A stretch of 64,000 nucleotides of DNA from Desulfobacillus sp041396245 (lineage in GTDB: Bacteria > Pseudomonadota > Gammaproteobacteria > Burkholderiales > Rhodocyclaceae): the NCBI GenBank assembly GCA_041396245.1, contig JAWKYW010000003.1, positions 186,001-250,000 on the forward strand, read 5' to 3'. The notes beneath the pieces are model-generated. The model was not told the DNA's origin, ran no database searches, and saw nothing but the letters and a program-made list of their open reading frames with translations. Within the stretch, counting starts at the first letter, position 1. Each line of letters starts with the position of its first letter. The translations under genes and the position numbers were made by a program. Below are positions 48,951 to 57,959 of the stretch, in pieces.

Positions 48951-51083
48951 ATGATCAAGGCATCGAGCACCAAACGCTTCCCCGCCGAGCACTTCCTCAA
49001 CCGGGAACTGTCCCTGCTCGCCTTCAACCGCCGCGTCCTCGGCCAGGCGGCCGATGACGGCGTGCCGCTGCTCGAGCGCCTGCGCTTCCTCTGCATCGTC
49101 TCCAGCAACCTCGACGAATTCTTCGAGATCCGCGTCGCCGGCCTGAAGGAACAGATCAAGCTCGGCGCCGTCGCCCCCAGCCACGACGGCCTCGCGCCGC
49201 ACGAGGCCTTCCGCCTCGTGGCCGACGAGGCCCACGACCTGGTCGAGGAGCAGTACGCCCTGCTCAACAAGGTCATGCTGCCGGCGCTGGAAAAGCAGGG
49301 CATCCGCTTCCTCAAGCGCGGCGCCTGGAACGAGGCGCAGGCGGCCTGGATCAAGGACTACTTCTTCCGCGAGGTGATGCCGGTGCTCACGCCGATCGGC
49401 CTCGATCCGGCCCACCCCTTCCCGCGCGTGCTCAACAAGAGCCTCAACTTCGCCATCGAGCTGGAAGGCAAGGACGCCTTCGGCCGCAGCTCCGGCGCAG
49501 CCATCGTGCAGGCGCCGCGCGTGCTGCCGCGCGTCATCCGCCTGCCCGAGGCCGTCGCCGGCGCGCCCTGCGCCTTCGTCTTCCTCTCTTCCGTGCTGCA
49601 CGCCAACGTCGGCGAGCTGTTCTCAGGCATGAACGTGCTCGGCTGCTACCAGTTCCGCGTCACCCGCAACAGCGACCTGTGGGTGGACGAGGAGGAGATC
49701 AAGAACCTGCGCCTGGCCCTGCAGGGCGAGCTGCCGCAGCGCCACTTCGGCGATGCGGTGCGCCTGGAAGTGGCCGACAGCTGCTCCGGGGTGATGACCG
49801 AATTCCTGCTGCAGCAGTTCGCGCTCGGCCACGAAGACCTCTACCGGGTGCCCGGCATCGTGAACCTGGTGCGCCTGATGCAGGTGCCCGACCTGGTCGA
49901 CCGTCCCGACCTGAAATACCCCCTCTTCCAGCCCGGCCTGCCCAAGGTGCTGTCGAAGAATTACGATGTCTTCGCCAGCATCCGCGGCCAGGACGTGCTG
50001 CTGCACCATCCCTACCAGTCGTTCAGTCCCGTCGTCGAGTTCCTCGAGCAGGCGGTGGACGACCCTGCCGTGGTCGCCATCAAGATGACGGTATACCGCA
50101 CCGGCACCGACTCCATCCTGATGGAACTGCTGCTGCGCGCCGCGCGCCAGGGCAAGGAAGTGACGGTGGTGGTGGAACTGATGGCGCGCTTCGACGAGGA
50201 AGCCAACATCAACTGGGCCTCGCGCCTGGAAGAGGTCGGCGCCCACGTGGTGTATGGCGTTTTCGGCTACAAGACCCACGCCAAGATGCTGATGGTGGTG
50301 CGGCGCGAGGAGGGCGACGAGGGCGGCAAAGGCAGCAAGGGCGGCAAAAGCGTCGGCGCCCTGCGCCGCTACGTGCACCTGGGCACCGGCAACTACCACC
50401 CGCGCACCGCCAGGCTATACACCGACTTCGGCCTGCTCACCTGCAACGAGGGGCTGTGCGCCGACGTCAACGAAGTCTTCAAGCAGCTCACCGGGCTCGG
50501 CAAGGCCAGCAAGCTCAACCACCTGCTGCTGGCGCCGTTCACCCTGCACGACGCCATGCTCGCCGCCATCCGCGCCGAGGCCGCCAGCGCCCGCGCGGGC
50601 AAGCGCGTGCGCATCATCGCCAAGATGAACGCCCTGCTCGAGCCGGAAATCATCGAGGCGCTCTACGATGCCTCGCAGGCCGGCGTCACCATCGATCTGA
50701 TCATCCGCGGCGCCTGCGCCCTGCGCCCCGGCGTCGCCGGGCTCTCCGACAACATCAGCGTGCGCTCGGTGATCGGCCGCTTCCTCGAACACACCCGCAT
50801 CTTCTACTTCCATGCCGACGGCGCGCAGAAGATATACCTTTCCAGCGCCGACTGGATGGACCGCAATTTCTTCCGCCGCATCGAGCTGTGCTTCCCCGTG
50901 CTCGATCCCAAGCTCAAGCGCCGCATCCTCAAGGAAGGCCTGATGCCCTACCTCGCCGACAACAGCCAGGCCTGGCAGATGAACGGCGACGGCGAATACC
51001 GCCGCCTCAAATCGCGCAAGAAACGCTTCTCGGCGCAGGAAGCGCTGCTGGCGGAGTTGCCGGCCGCGCCGGCGAAGGACTGA
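48951..51083 (+). CDS. ppk1: polyphosphate kinase 1
   Basis: Makes polyphosphate from ATP. 710 residues. N domain (FLNRELSLLAFNRRVLGQA), catalytic C1/C2 domains with the phosphorylated histidine H443 in FGYKTHAKMLMV and the second histidine region YVHLGTGNYHPRTARLYTDFGLLTC. A small low-complexity insert (EEGDEGGKGSKGGKS) lies between them, absent from E. coli Ppk. The ATG at 48951 is favoured over an in-frame TTG nine bases upstream. Confidence 0.97.
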   Translation: MIKASSTKRFPAEHFLNRELSLLAFNRRVLGQAADDGVPLLERLRFLCIVSSNLDEFFEIRVAGLKEQIKLGAVAPSHDGLAPHEAFRLVADEAHDLVEEQYALLNKVMLPALEKQGIRFLKRGAWNEAQAAWIKDYFFREVMPVLTPIGLDPAHPFPRVLNKSLNFAIELEGKDAFGRSSGAAIVQAPRVLPRVIRLPEAVAGAPCAFVFLSSVLHANVGELFSGMNVLGCYQFRVTRNSDLWVDEEEIKNLRLALQGELPQRHFGDAVRLEVADSCSGVMTEFLLQQFALGHEDLYRVPGIVNLVRLMQVPDLVDRPDLKYPLFQPGLPKVLSKNYDVFASIRGQDVLLHHPYQSFSPVVEFLEQAVDDPAVVAIKMTVYRTGTDSILMELLLRAARQGKEVTVVVELMARFDEEANINWASRLEEVGAHVVYGVFGYKTHAKMLMVVRREEGDEGGKGSKGGKSVGALRRYVHLGTGNYHPRTARLYTDFGLLTCNEGLCADVNEVFKQLTGLGKASKLNHLLLAPFTLHDAMLAAIRAEAASARAGKRVRIIAKMNALLEPEIIEALYDASQAGVTIDLIIRGACALRPGVAGLSDNISVRSVIGRFLEHTRIFYFHADGAQKIYLSSADWMDRNFFRRIELCFPVLDPKLKRRILKEGLMPYLADNSQAWQMNGDGEYRRLKSRKKRFSAQEALLAELPAAPAKD

Positions 51084-51096
51084 ACCGCCCGGATTT

Positions 51097-51477
51097 TCAG
51101 GCGGAATACGCCGGCACCTGCATCCAGCACCAGCCCTGTGGCCGGTCGAGGTTCTTCCAGTAAACCGTCTGCAAATACGACCAGTCGTTCCGCTTCGACG
51201 CCAACCCCGCCATCAGGGTAAGGTATTCATCGTACTGGGCGGGCGTCAGCGCCACCTCGACGGCCTCCGCGTCGCGCCAGACGGCCAGCGGTCGGCAGCC
51301 ATGCTCCTCGCAGAAAGCCAGCACGCAAAGCACATTGCCGCCCGCCGCCTCGCGGCGCACCACCACCGCCTCGGGATGCGCATCGAACAGCGCGACAAAG
51401 CGCTCCGCCCGCGTTTGCACCAGGGAGCGGGATCTCGGGGCGGCCGGGAAAGGCCGCTCGGCCAGCATCGTCGTCAT
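51097..51477 (-). CDS. hypothetical protein
   Basis: 126 residues with no recognised family. The middle part (RFVALFDAHPEAVVVRREAAGGNVLCVLAFCEEHGCRPLAVW) looks like a small alpha/beta domain; the tail is aromatic-rich (DWSYLQTVYWKNLDRPQGWCWMQ). GAGG stands six bases before the ATG. It is convergent with ppk1, 13 bases from its stop. Confidence 0.6.
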   Translation of the reverse strand: MTTMLAERPFPAAPRSRSLVQTRAERFVALFDAHPEAVVVRREAAGGNVLCVLAFCEEHGCRPLAVWRDAEAVEVALTPAQYDEYLTLMAGLASKRNDWSYLQTVYWKNLDRPQGWCWMQVPAYSA

Positions 51478-51640
51478 CGTTCACCTCGTCTGAATGTCCG
51501 GGCACCCAGCTTAGGAAATCAAGATGACGGGACGATGAACGGCGGCCCTTTCTCGCCAGCCGTCGCGAAAGTCAGTTACCACAGGACGGCGTTGCGTTCT
51601 TGGACATGGCGCTATCGGCCAGGAGCGGACTGGCCATGAC

Positions 51641-51700
51641 TTGTAGGTCGGCCTTCAGGCCGACTTCGGCGCTGCTGTCGGCCTGAAGGCCGACCTACAA
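51641..51700. repeat. palindromic repeat upstream-side of the relA 3' end
   Basis: Two perfect 24-base inverted arms (51641-51664 and 51677-51700) built on TTGTAGGTCGGCCTTCAGG. It is the most regular copy in the window and lies in the 289-base gap between a hypothetical gene and relA, about 65 bases past the relA stop. Nothing else is recognisable in that gap. Confidence 0.92.
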
Positions 51701-51766
51701 ACATACGGCCGCAACGGGTCGAAGCACTCCTTCGCCGTACCCCAAAGACTGACTTTTCCTGCAGAT

Positions 51767-53959
51767 TCAACTGCGGCTGGCGCGCTGCACCCCGCCGATT
51801 TCCCCGATCAGCTTCAGCGCCCGCTGCAGCTGCGCCACGCCGCCCACCTCGATGGTGAAACCCATGCGGGCGGCGCCCTGCTTGGACTGGGTTTTCACCG
51901 CGGTGACGTTGATCTTCTCGCGCGAGAGCACCTCGGAAATGTCGCGCAGCAGGCCCTGGCGGTCCTGCGCCTCGACGACGACGTCGACCGGGTAGAGCGC
52001 GTCGGCGCCCCCCGCCTTGCCCACGCCCCATTCGGCGCCGATGACGCGCTCCGGGTTGCGTCCGCTCATGTTGCGGAAGTTGGCGCATGCCAGGCGGTGG
52101 ATGGAGACGCCCTTGCCGCGCGTGACGAAGCCGGCGATGGCGTCCGGCGGCGCCGGCTTGCAGCAGCGGCCGAGCTGGGTGAGCAGCTTGTCCACGCCGA
52201 CGATGAGGACGCGGCTGCCCGAGCCGGCGGCCTTGCTGCGCCGGGTCTGGATCTCCGGCTCGGCCGGGGCTTCCTCCGGCGCGCCGCGCAGCGCCGTCTG
52301 GATCTGGCGCGGGCCGACCTCGTTGCGCGCCGCAGCCAGATAGAGCGCCTCGGCGTTGGCGAAGCCGAGCTTGCGCGCCAGTTCGTCGAGGTTGGCGCCG
52401 GTCTGGCCCTCGCGCTGCAGTTCGCGCGTGACGAAGGCGCGTCCCTGCGCCTGCGTCTCGGCCTCCTCCCGCGCGGCGAACCACTGCCGCACTTTCGAGC
52501 GGGCGCGCGAAGTGGCGAGGTAGCCCTGCTCCGGCTGCAGCCAGTCGCGCGACGGCCCGCCCTGCTTGACGGTGATGATCTCGACGGTCTGGCCGTTGGC
52601 AAGCGGCGTGTTGAGCGGCACCAGGGCGCCGTTCACGCGCGCGCCGCGGCAGCGGTGGCCGATATCGGTGTGCAGGCGGTAGGCGAAGTCGACCGGCGTC
52701 GCCCCGCGCGCCAGGTCGATGACGCGGCCCTGCGGCGTCAGCACGTAGAGGGTGTCGTCGAGCGCGGCGCGCTTGAACTGGCGCACCCACTCCGAGGAAT
52801 CGCTGATCTCGTCGCGCCACGACAGCAGCTGGCGCAGCCAGGCGATCTTGTCGTCGTAGCGGGCGTCGGAGCCGGTCTTCTCCTTGTAGCGCCAGTGCGC
52901 GGCGACGCCCAGCTCGGCGTGCTGGTGCATCTCGTGGGTGCGGATCTGCACCTCCAGGGCACGCCCGCCGGGGCCGATGACGGCGGTGTGGAGCGAGCGG
53001 TAGTCGTTGCCCTTCGGGTGCGAAATGTAGTCGTCGAATTCCTTGGGGATCGGCTGCCAGATGTGGTGCACGATGCCGAGCACGGTGTAGCAGTCGCGCA
53101 CTTCGTCGACCAGCACGCGCAGGGCCCGCACATCGTAGACTTCGGCGAAGTCGAGGTTCTTCGCCCGCATCTTGCTGTAGATGCTGTAGATGTGCTTGGG
53201 CCGGCCGGCCACCTCGGCCTTCAGGCCGGCCGCCGCCAGCTCGGCCCCGAGTTTCGCGATGGCCTCCTCGATGAAGGACTCGCGCTCGACGCGGCGCTCG
53301 TCGAGCATCTTCGCGATGCGCTTGTAGGTGTCCGGCTCGAGGAAGCGGAAGGCGAGGTCCTCCAGCTCCCACTTCAGGTGCCAGACGCCGATGCGGTTGG
53401 CCAGCGGCGCGTAGATGTCGAGGCTCTCGCGCGCCAGTCCGGCGCGCTCGGCTTGCGGATGCTCGGCGAGATGGCGCAGGGTCTGCGTGCGGCTGGCCAG
53501 GCGCAGCAGGACGACGCGGATGTCCTCCGACATGGCCAGCAGCATCTTGCGCAGCACCTCGGCCTGGGCCCTGGCGTCCGGGGTGCGTTCGCCGGCGCCG
53601 GCCGCCAGGCGCAGGCCCTTGAGGCGGCGCAGGCCGCCGACGAGGTCGGCGACCGGCACGCCAAATTCGGCCGTCAGCTTTTCCGTTGCCTCCTCGAGGT
53701 AATCGGAGGCGGCGAAGAGCAGCGCGGCCAGGCGCGTGTCGAGGTCGAGCCGCAGGGAAGCCGCCACCAGCGCCATGCCGAGGGCGTGCTGCCAGACCGG
53801 CTCGCCCGTGCCGAGGGCATGTTCGCCGTACAGGCCGCGGGCGAACTCGGCCGCCTGCGCGATCTGCGCACTCGCCGCGGGCGGCAGTCCTTCGGCGAGG
53901 AGCGCGAGCTGCGCCTCCTCGGCGCCGGCCTGGGCGATGGAATGGGTGACGGAGACCAC
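51767..53959 (-). CDS. relA: (p)ppGpp synthetase RelA
   Basis: Ribosome-dependent alarmone synthetase, 730 residues. The N-terminal HD hydrolase domain is degenerate: the HD pair is replaced (LFAASDY), so it should not hydrolyse ppGpp. The synthetase domain has GRPKHIYSIYSKM, DVRALRVLVDEVRDCYTVLG, DYISHPKGNDYRSLHTAVIGPGGRALEVQIRTHEMHQHAELGVAAHW. TGS, helical, a Zn-finger-like CC motif (GRCCKPAP) and a C-terminal ACT domain follow. The start is GTG at 53959 with a weak Shine-Dalgarno site. The true SpoT/Rel is not in the window. Confidence 0.95.
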   Translation of the reverse strand: MVSVTHSIAQAGAEEAQLALLAEGLPPAASAQIAQAAEFARGLYGEHALGTGEPVWQHALGMALVAASLRLDLDTRLAALLFAASDYLEEATEKLTAEFGVPVADLVGGLRRLKGLRLAAGAGERTPDARAQAEVLRKMLLAMSEDIRVVLLRLASRTQTLRHLAEHPQAERAGLARESLDIYAPLANRIGVWHLKWELEDLAFRFLEPDTYKRIAKMLDERRVERESFIEEAIAKLGAELAAAGLKAEVAGRPKHIYSIYSKMRAKNLDFAEVYDVRALRVLVDEVRDCYTVLGIVHHIWQPIPKEFDDYISHPKGNDYRSLHTAVIGPGGRALEVQIRTHEMHQHAELGVAAHWRYKEKTGSDARYDDKIAWLRQLLSWRDEISDSSEWVRQFKRAALDDTLYVLTPQGRVIDLARGATPVDFAYRLHTDIGHRCRGARVNGALVPLNTPLANGQTVEIITVKQGGPSRDWLQPEQGYLATSRARSKVRQWFAAREEAETQAQGRAFVTRELQREGQTGANLDELARKLGFANAEALYLAAARNEVGPRQIQTALRGAPEEAPAEPEIQTRRSKAAGSGSRVLIVGVDKLLTQLGRCCKPAPPDAIAGFVTRGKGVSIHRLACANFRNMSGRNPERVIGAEWGVGKAGGADALYPVDVVVEAQDRQGLLRDISEVLSREKINVTAVKTQSKQGAARMGFTIEVGGVAQLQRALKLIGEIGGVQRASRS

Positions 53960-54068
53960 TGGATGAATTGGGGATGGGCCTGGAAAGCAAGGCCGACGGG
54001 CGAATTATCGCCGAAATGGAGATTGGGCGGCGATTGCCGCCGTATCCTGGAGGCTGACTATTGAATCT

Positions 54069-54094
54069 GTCATTCCCGCGAAAACGGGAATGAC
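54069..54094. repeat. GTCATTCCCG palindrome
   Basis: GTCATTCCCG / CGGGAATGAC with a 6-base loop, 8 bases past the korB stop. This short palindrome is a common interspersed repeat in many proteobacteria. There is no T-run. Confidence 0.8.
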
Positions 54095-54101
54095 GAGATT
54101 C

Positions 54102-55007
54102 CTAGCGCCGCACCGCTTTGCGCGCCGGCTTGGCGGCGGGTTTGCGCTGCAGTTCGCCGCCGGCCTTCTCGACCAGGCCGTCGAGGGCATCGCCCAGGGT
54201 CGGCCGCTCCTCGCGAAAATACAGGCCGAGGGCCGGCGTAGCGTCGTCCATGGCCTCGCGCATGGCCGCCAGGCGGTCGGAAGGGTCGTGGTCGGCCGGC
54301 AGGTCGCGCACCTGCATGCCGAGGTTCTGGTAGGTGCGGTGCGTCTTGTCGAAGGTGACGCAGGGCGAGAGGATGTGAAGATAGGAGAAGCCGCGGTGCG
54401 CCATGGCCTGGGTGATCATGCCGCGCAGGTGGTCGGGGCGGCCGGCGTAGGCCTGGCCGACCCAGCTGGCGCCGTAGGAGAGCAGCATCAGCAGCGGGTT
54501 CAGCGGCCGGTCGGGATTCTCGTAGGGACTGGTCGGGGTGCGGAAGCCCACCGCCGAGGTCGGCGAGGTCTGCCCCTTGGTCAGGCCGTAGATGCCATTG
54601 TCGAACAGCAGGTAGGTGATGTCGACGTTGCGCCGCGCCGCATGCGGGACGTGGCCGCCGCCGATGGCGAAGCCGTCGCCGTCGCCGCCCACCGCCACCA
54701 CCGTCAGCGCCTCGTTGGCCGTCTTGACGCCGGTGGCCACCGGCAGCGCGCGCCCGTGCAGGGTGTGCATGCCGTAGGTGTTCACGAAGAAGGGAAAGCG
54801 CGAGGAGCAGCCGATGCCGGAGACCACCACGGCGTTCTCGTTGGGCACGTTCAGCTCGCACAGCGAGGCCGCCACCGCCTCGACGATGGAGAAGTAGCCG
54901 CAGCCCGGGCACCACGTCGGCAGGGTCTTCGAGCGGTATTCCAGCCGCCCGCTTTCCTCGACCTCCTTCAGCTTCTCTTCGAGATAGACCGGTTTGATGT
55001 CGCCCAT
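54102..55007 (-). CDS. korB: 2-oxoacid:acceptor oxidoreductase, beta subunit (KorB-like)
   Basis: TPP-binding subunit of a 2-oxoacid:ferredoxin-type oxidoreductase, 301 residues. TWCPGCGYFSIVEAV holds cluster-binding cysteines, VVSGIGCSSRFPFF adds another, and GGDGDGFAIGGGH is the TPP/Mg motif. NGIYGLTKGQTSPTS is typical of the 2-oxoglutarate/2-oxoacid group. The ATG at 55007 has AAGGA seven bases upstream. A basic tail (KPAAKPARKAVRR) ends it. Fourth and last gene of the operon. Confidence 0.93.
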   Translation of the reverse strand: MGDIKPVYLEEKLKEVEESGRLEYRSKTLPTWCPGCGYFSIVEAVAASLCELNVPNENAVVVSGIGCSSRFPFFVNTYGMHTLHGRALPVATGVKTANEALTVVAVGGDGDGFAIGGGHVPHAARRNVDITYLLFDNGIYGLTKGQTSPTSAVGFRTPTSPYENPDRPLNPLLMLLSYGASWVGQAYAGRPDHLRGMITQAMAHRGFSYLHILSPCVTFDKTHRTYQNLGMQVRDLPADHDPSDRLAAMREAMDDATPALGLYFREERPTLGDALDGLVEKAGGELQRKPAAKPARKAVRR

Positions 55008-55025
55008 GTCGCATTCCTTCTTCAC

Positions 55026-55110
55026 TTGTAGGTCGGCCTTCGGGCCGATGACCGTAGGAAATCCCTGTGTAACTGCGGCGGCTGGTGTCGGTCTGAAGCC
55101 CGACCTACAG
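55026..55110. repeat. palindromic repeat between korA and korB
   Basis: Left arm TTGTAGGTCGGCCTTCGGGC (from 55026), right arm GTCGGTCTGAAGCCCGACC (55087-55110), diverged inverted copies around a 37-base loop. It lies inside an operon and so would form a stem in the mRNA between the two subunit genes. Confidence 0.82.
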
Positions 55111-55113
55111 GGC

Positions 55114-56904
55114 CTACGCTGCCTTTTGCGCCGCCTTGCGGCCCGCCAATCTGCGGATTTCCTCGAGGATCTCCTCGACCTTCATCGGCTCCCCGGAGAC
55201 GCGGTCGAGCCGCGTCACCGGCTTCGCCACGTGCGCCTGCAGCAGGTTGGCGAACTGGCCCTGGTAGTTCAGCTCCGGCACCAGCACCTCCCCGCAGTCG
55301 GCCATGAAGGCCGCCACGGCCGCGGTCGGGAAGGGCGAGAGCATCACCACCTTCATCGCCGCGCAGCGGATGCCCTCGGCGCGCGCCTTGAACATCGCCT
55401 CCAGGCACTCGCCGAAACTGGAGCCCCAGGACAACAGGCCGACGTCCACCGCGCCCTCGTCGCCGAAGCGCTTGAACTTGGTGAGGTCGGGGTGGTCGAG
55501 GGCGAGCTTCAGCTTTTCGTGGCGCTTGCGGCTCATCGCCGTGTGGCTTTCGGCCGAATCGCTGGGCCGGCCCAGCTCGTTGTGCTCGAGGCCGGTAACG
55601 ACGTGCATGTTGCCCTTGTCGCCGGGAATGGCGCGCGGGCTGACGTGGTCGGCGGTGAGGGCGTAGCGCTTGTACTGGGCGCCGGCGGCGAGCTTGCCCG
55701 GCTTGCGGTTCACGTCGGCCTCGAAGGGCGGCCGCGCCGGGAACACCACCGTCTCGTAGCGGTTGGACAGATACAGGTCGATCAGCACGATCACCGGCGT
55801 CTGGTAGGCCTCGGCCATCTCGAAGGCCTTGCCGGCACAGCGGTAGCAGCCGTCGACGTTGGTCGGTGCGATGACGATGCGCGGCGCGTCGCCATGGCCG
55901 CCATAAACCGCCATGTGCAGATCCGACTGCTCGGTCTTGGTCGGCATGCCGGTCGACGGTCCGCCGCGCTGGGAGACGAACAGCACCGCCGGCACCTCGC
56001 CGATCACGCCCATGCCGATCATCTCGGCCATCAGCGACAGGCCGGGGCCCGAGGTCGACGTCGCCGCCCGCGCGCCGGCGAAGCCGGCGCCGATGACGGC
56101 GGAGATCGCCGAGATCTCGTCCTCGGTCTGCAGCAGGCGGGCGCCGCGCCTGGGCATCTCGGCCGCCAGCCGCTCCATGATCGAGGTGGCCGGCGTGATC
56201 GGGTAGCCGAAGAAGGTGTCGATGCCGGCGTCGAGCGCGCCGCGCGCGATGGCGGCGTTGCCGTTGATCATTTCCACCGTGGCGCCGGCCACCACCGTCG
56301 ACACCGGCGGGCCGAACGCCACGTCGTCGAGCTTGAAGGTCCTGGCGGCGTAGTCGAGGCCGGCCTGGAACGCCGCCTCGCTCGCCTCGAGGGCGGCGGC
56401 CTTGTTCCGGAACTTCCTGGCGATGGCCTTGCGGAAGCCCTCGGCCGGCAGGCCGAACAGGCCGGCGATGAAGCCGAGCACGACGATGTTGCGCGAGCGG
56501 TTGGCGCTGGTGCTCTTCTCGGACAGTTCGCGGATCGGCAGCGGATAGGGCAGCTGGCCCGGGCCGACGTGGGCGCTCATGTGGCCGCCTTCCGGCAGCC
56601 TGACGATGGATCCCTGCTCGTAGATCACCGCGCCGCAGTCGCGCACCTCATCGGCATGCGGAATGGCGTGGCTGTCGTCGAGCGACACCAGGACGTCGGA
56701 CTTGTGCTTGAGCGAATAGGCCTGCTCGGTGGTGATGCGCATGCGCGCGATGCACTTGCCGAAGCCGCGGATCTCGGGCGGATAGATGTCGAAGCTGATC
56801 ACCTTGTAGCCCATGCCGGCCAGCGCATTGCGCAGGATTTCGCCGGCAGCGATGGTGCCGTCCCCGGCCGAGCCGACAATCGAGATTTGAATATCCGTGG
56901 CCAT
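55114..56904 (-). CDS. korA: 2-oxoacid:acceptor oxidoreductase, fused gamma-alpha subunit (KorA-like)
   Basis: 596 residues. Residues about 1-185 are the gamma domain (ISIVGSAGDGTIAAGEIL, PPEIRGFGKCIARMRI); about 205-590 the alpha/pyrimidine domain (NGNAAIARGALDAGIDTFFGYPITPATSIMERLA, LLQTEDEISAISAVIGAGFAGARAATSTSGPGLSLM). The fused order is that of KorA/PorA-type enzymes of Azoarcus and Thauera. Mass about 63 kDa. It starts 1 base after the FAD reductase gene. Confidence 0.93.
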   Translation of the reverse strand: MATDIQISIVGSAGDGTIAAGEILRNALAGMGYKVISFDIYPPEIRGFGKCIARMRITTEQAYSLKHKSDVLVSLDDSHAIPHADEVRDCGAVIYEQGSIVRLPEGGHMSAHVGPGQLPYPLPIRELSEKSTSANRSRNIVVLGFIAGLFGLPAEGFRKAIARKFRNKAAALEASEAAFQAGLDYAARTFKLDDVAFGPPVSTVVAGATVEMINGNAAIARGALDAGIDTFFGYPITPATSIMERLAAEMPRRGARLLQTEDEISAISAVIGAGFAGARAATSTSGPGLSLMAEMIGMGVIGEVPAVLFVSQRGGPSTGMPTKTEQSDLHMAVYGGHGDAPRIVIAPTNVDGCYRCAGKAFEMAEAYQTPVIVLIDLYLSNRYETVVFPARPPFEADVNRKPGKLAAGAQYKRYALTADHVSPRAIPGDKGNMHVVTGLEHNELGRPSDSAESHTAMSRKRHEKLKLALDHPDLTKFKRFGDEGAVDVGLLSWGSSFGECLEAMFKARAEGIRCAAMKVVMLSPFPTAAVAAFMADCGEVLVPELNYQGQFANLLQAHVAKPVTRLDRVSGEPMKVEEILEEIRRLAGRKAAQKAA

Positions 56905-56905
56905 G

Positions 56906-57958
56906 CTATTCGTACTCCCAGAACGGCGACTGGATCCTGCCGTCGCCCGCTATGTGCAGTTTCTCGTCCTGGGCCGGCACCCAGGGGGCGTCGTCGCCGG
57001 CGATGTTGCGGGCGGCAAGGTCGCCCATCGCCCGCACGTTCTTCCAGCCGTAGAAGAAGCGGTAGCGCTTGTCGGCGTCGGACCATATCTGGCAAACGTC
57101 GCCGGCGGCCCAGATGCCCTCGCCGGTGGTGCGCAGGGCCGGGTTGACCAGCAGGCCGCGCTCGATGTCGACGCCCGAACCGAGCATGAACTCGACCGAG
57201 GGCGACAGCCCGAAGAAGGGCATCACCGCATCGCCGTACAGTTCGGTGCCGTCGTGGAACAGCAGCCGCCGCGCCGACAGGCCGCGGGCGCCCTGCTCGA
57301 TCGAGGCGATGCCGCCGGCATCCGCCCCCTCGATCACCTCGACGCCCATCTTCTCGAGGGCGGCGATCAGCGCCGGGCGCTCGTCGTCGTCGACCTCGTG
57401 CGGCCAGAAGGTCTGCGGGCCCGCCACCAGGGTGACGCGGTGGCGGGTATCGATGAGGGTGCGGGCGAGGTCGAGCCCGATCATGTCGCCGCCCAGCATG
57501 ATGACGTGGCCACGCTCCGGCACCACGCCGGCGGCGACGACAGCCTCGGTGTAGCTGGAGAAGGGATGCATCAGCGGCCGGAACTCGGCCAGTTCCTCGG
57601 GGACGTAGCCGCGCCCGCCGGAGGCGACCAGCAGGGTGTCGAAGCGGATCTCCTCCTTGTGCTCGAGGGCGATGGTGCGCCGGTTGCCATCCACCCCGGC
57701 GACGCGGCTGCAGCGGCGCACCTCGATGCGGTGGTCGCGGTAATAGTCGGCCGGATAGGCGAGGAACTCGCGCCAGTCGCGGTGGCCGCGGAAGACCTTG
57801 GGCAGGTCGTAGCGGTTGTAGAAGAGCAGGCTGGACAGCGTCAGGATGGTGACGCGGGCGTCGGGCTCGCGGCTGCGCAGGGTTTCCGCGGCCTGGCTGC
57901 CGGCGACGCCGCTGCCGATGACGACGTGGTGACGAGCGTCCTTCCGTTTGGCTGTCAT
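56906..57958 (-). CDS. FAD/NAD(P)-dependent oxidoreductase of the Kor cluster
   Basis: 350 residues, pyridine nucleotide-disulfide oxidoreductase fold without the redox disulfide. FAD motif HHVVIGSGVAGSQAAETLR, NAD(P) motif VIMLGGDMIGLDLARTLI, and GIWAAGDVCQIW near the C-terminus. It resembles NADH:rubredoxin/ferredoxin reductase-like flavoproteins. It is packed between korC and korA with 1-base gaps, so it is probably a dedicated electron partner; no such fourth subunit is part of the purified Azoarcus enzyme as I recall it. Confidence 0.88.
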   Translation of the reverse strand: MTAKRKDARHHVVIGSGVAGSQAAETLRSREPDARVTILTLSSLLFYNRYDLPKVFRGHRDWREFLAYPADYYRDHRIEVRRCSRVAGVDGNRRTIALEHKEEIRFDTLLVASGGRGYVPEELAEFRPLMHPFSSYTEAVVAAGVVPERGHVIMLGGDMIGLDLARTLIDTRHRVTLVAGPQTFWPHEVDDDERPALIAALEKMGVEVIEGADAGGIASIEQGARGLSARRLLFHDGTELYGDAVMPFFGLSPSVEFMLGSGVDIERGLLVNPALRTTGEGIWAAGDVCQIWSDADKRYRFFYGWKNVRAMGDLAARNIAGDDAPWVPAQDEKLHIAGDGRIQSPFWEYE

Positions 57959-57959
57959 G

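Noticed and set aside
46226..49057. 943-residue plus-strand frame across mlaE and ppx
   Set aside because: It shadows two well supported minus-strand genes and the start of ppk1.
51767..53959. Bifunctional SpoT/Rel
   Set aside because: The HD hydrolase residues are replaced, so monofunctional RelA fits better.
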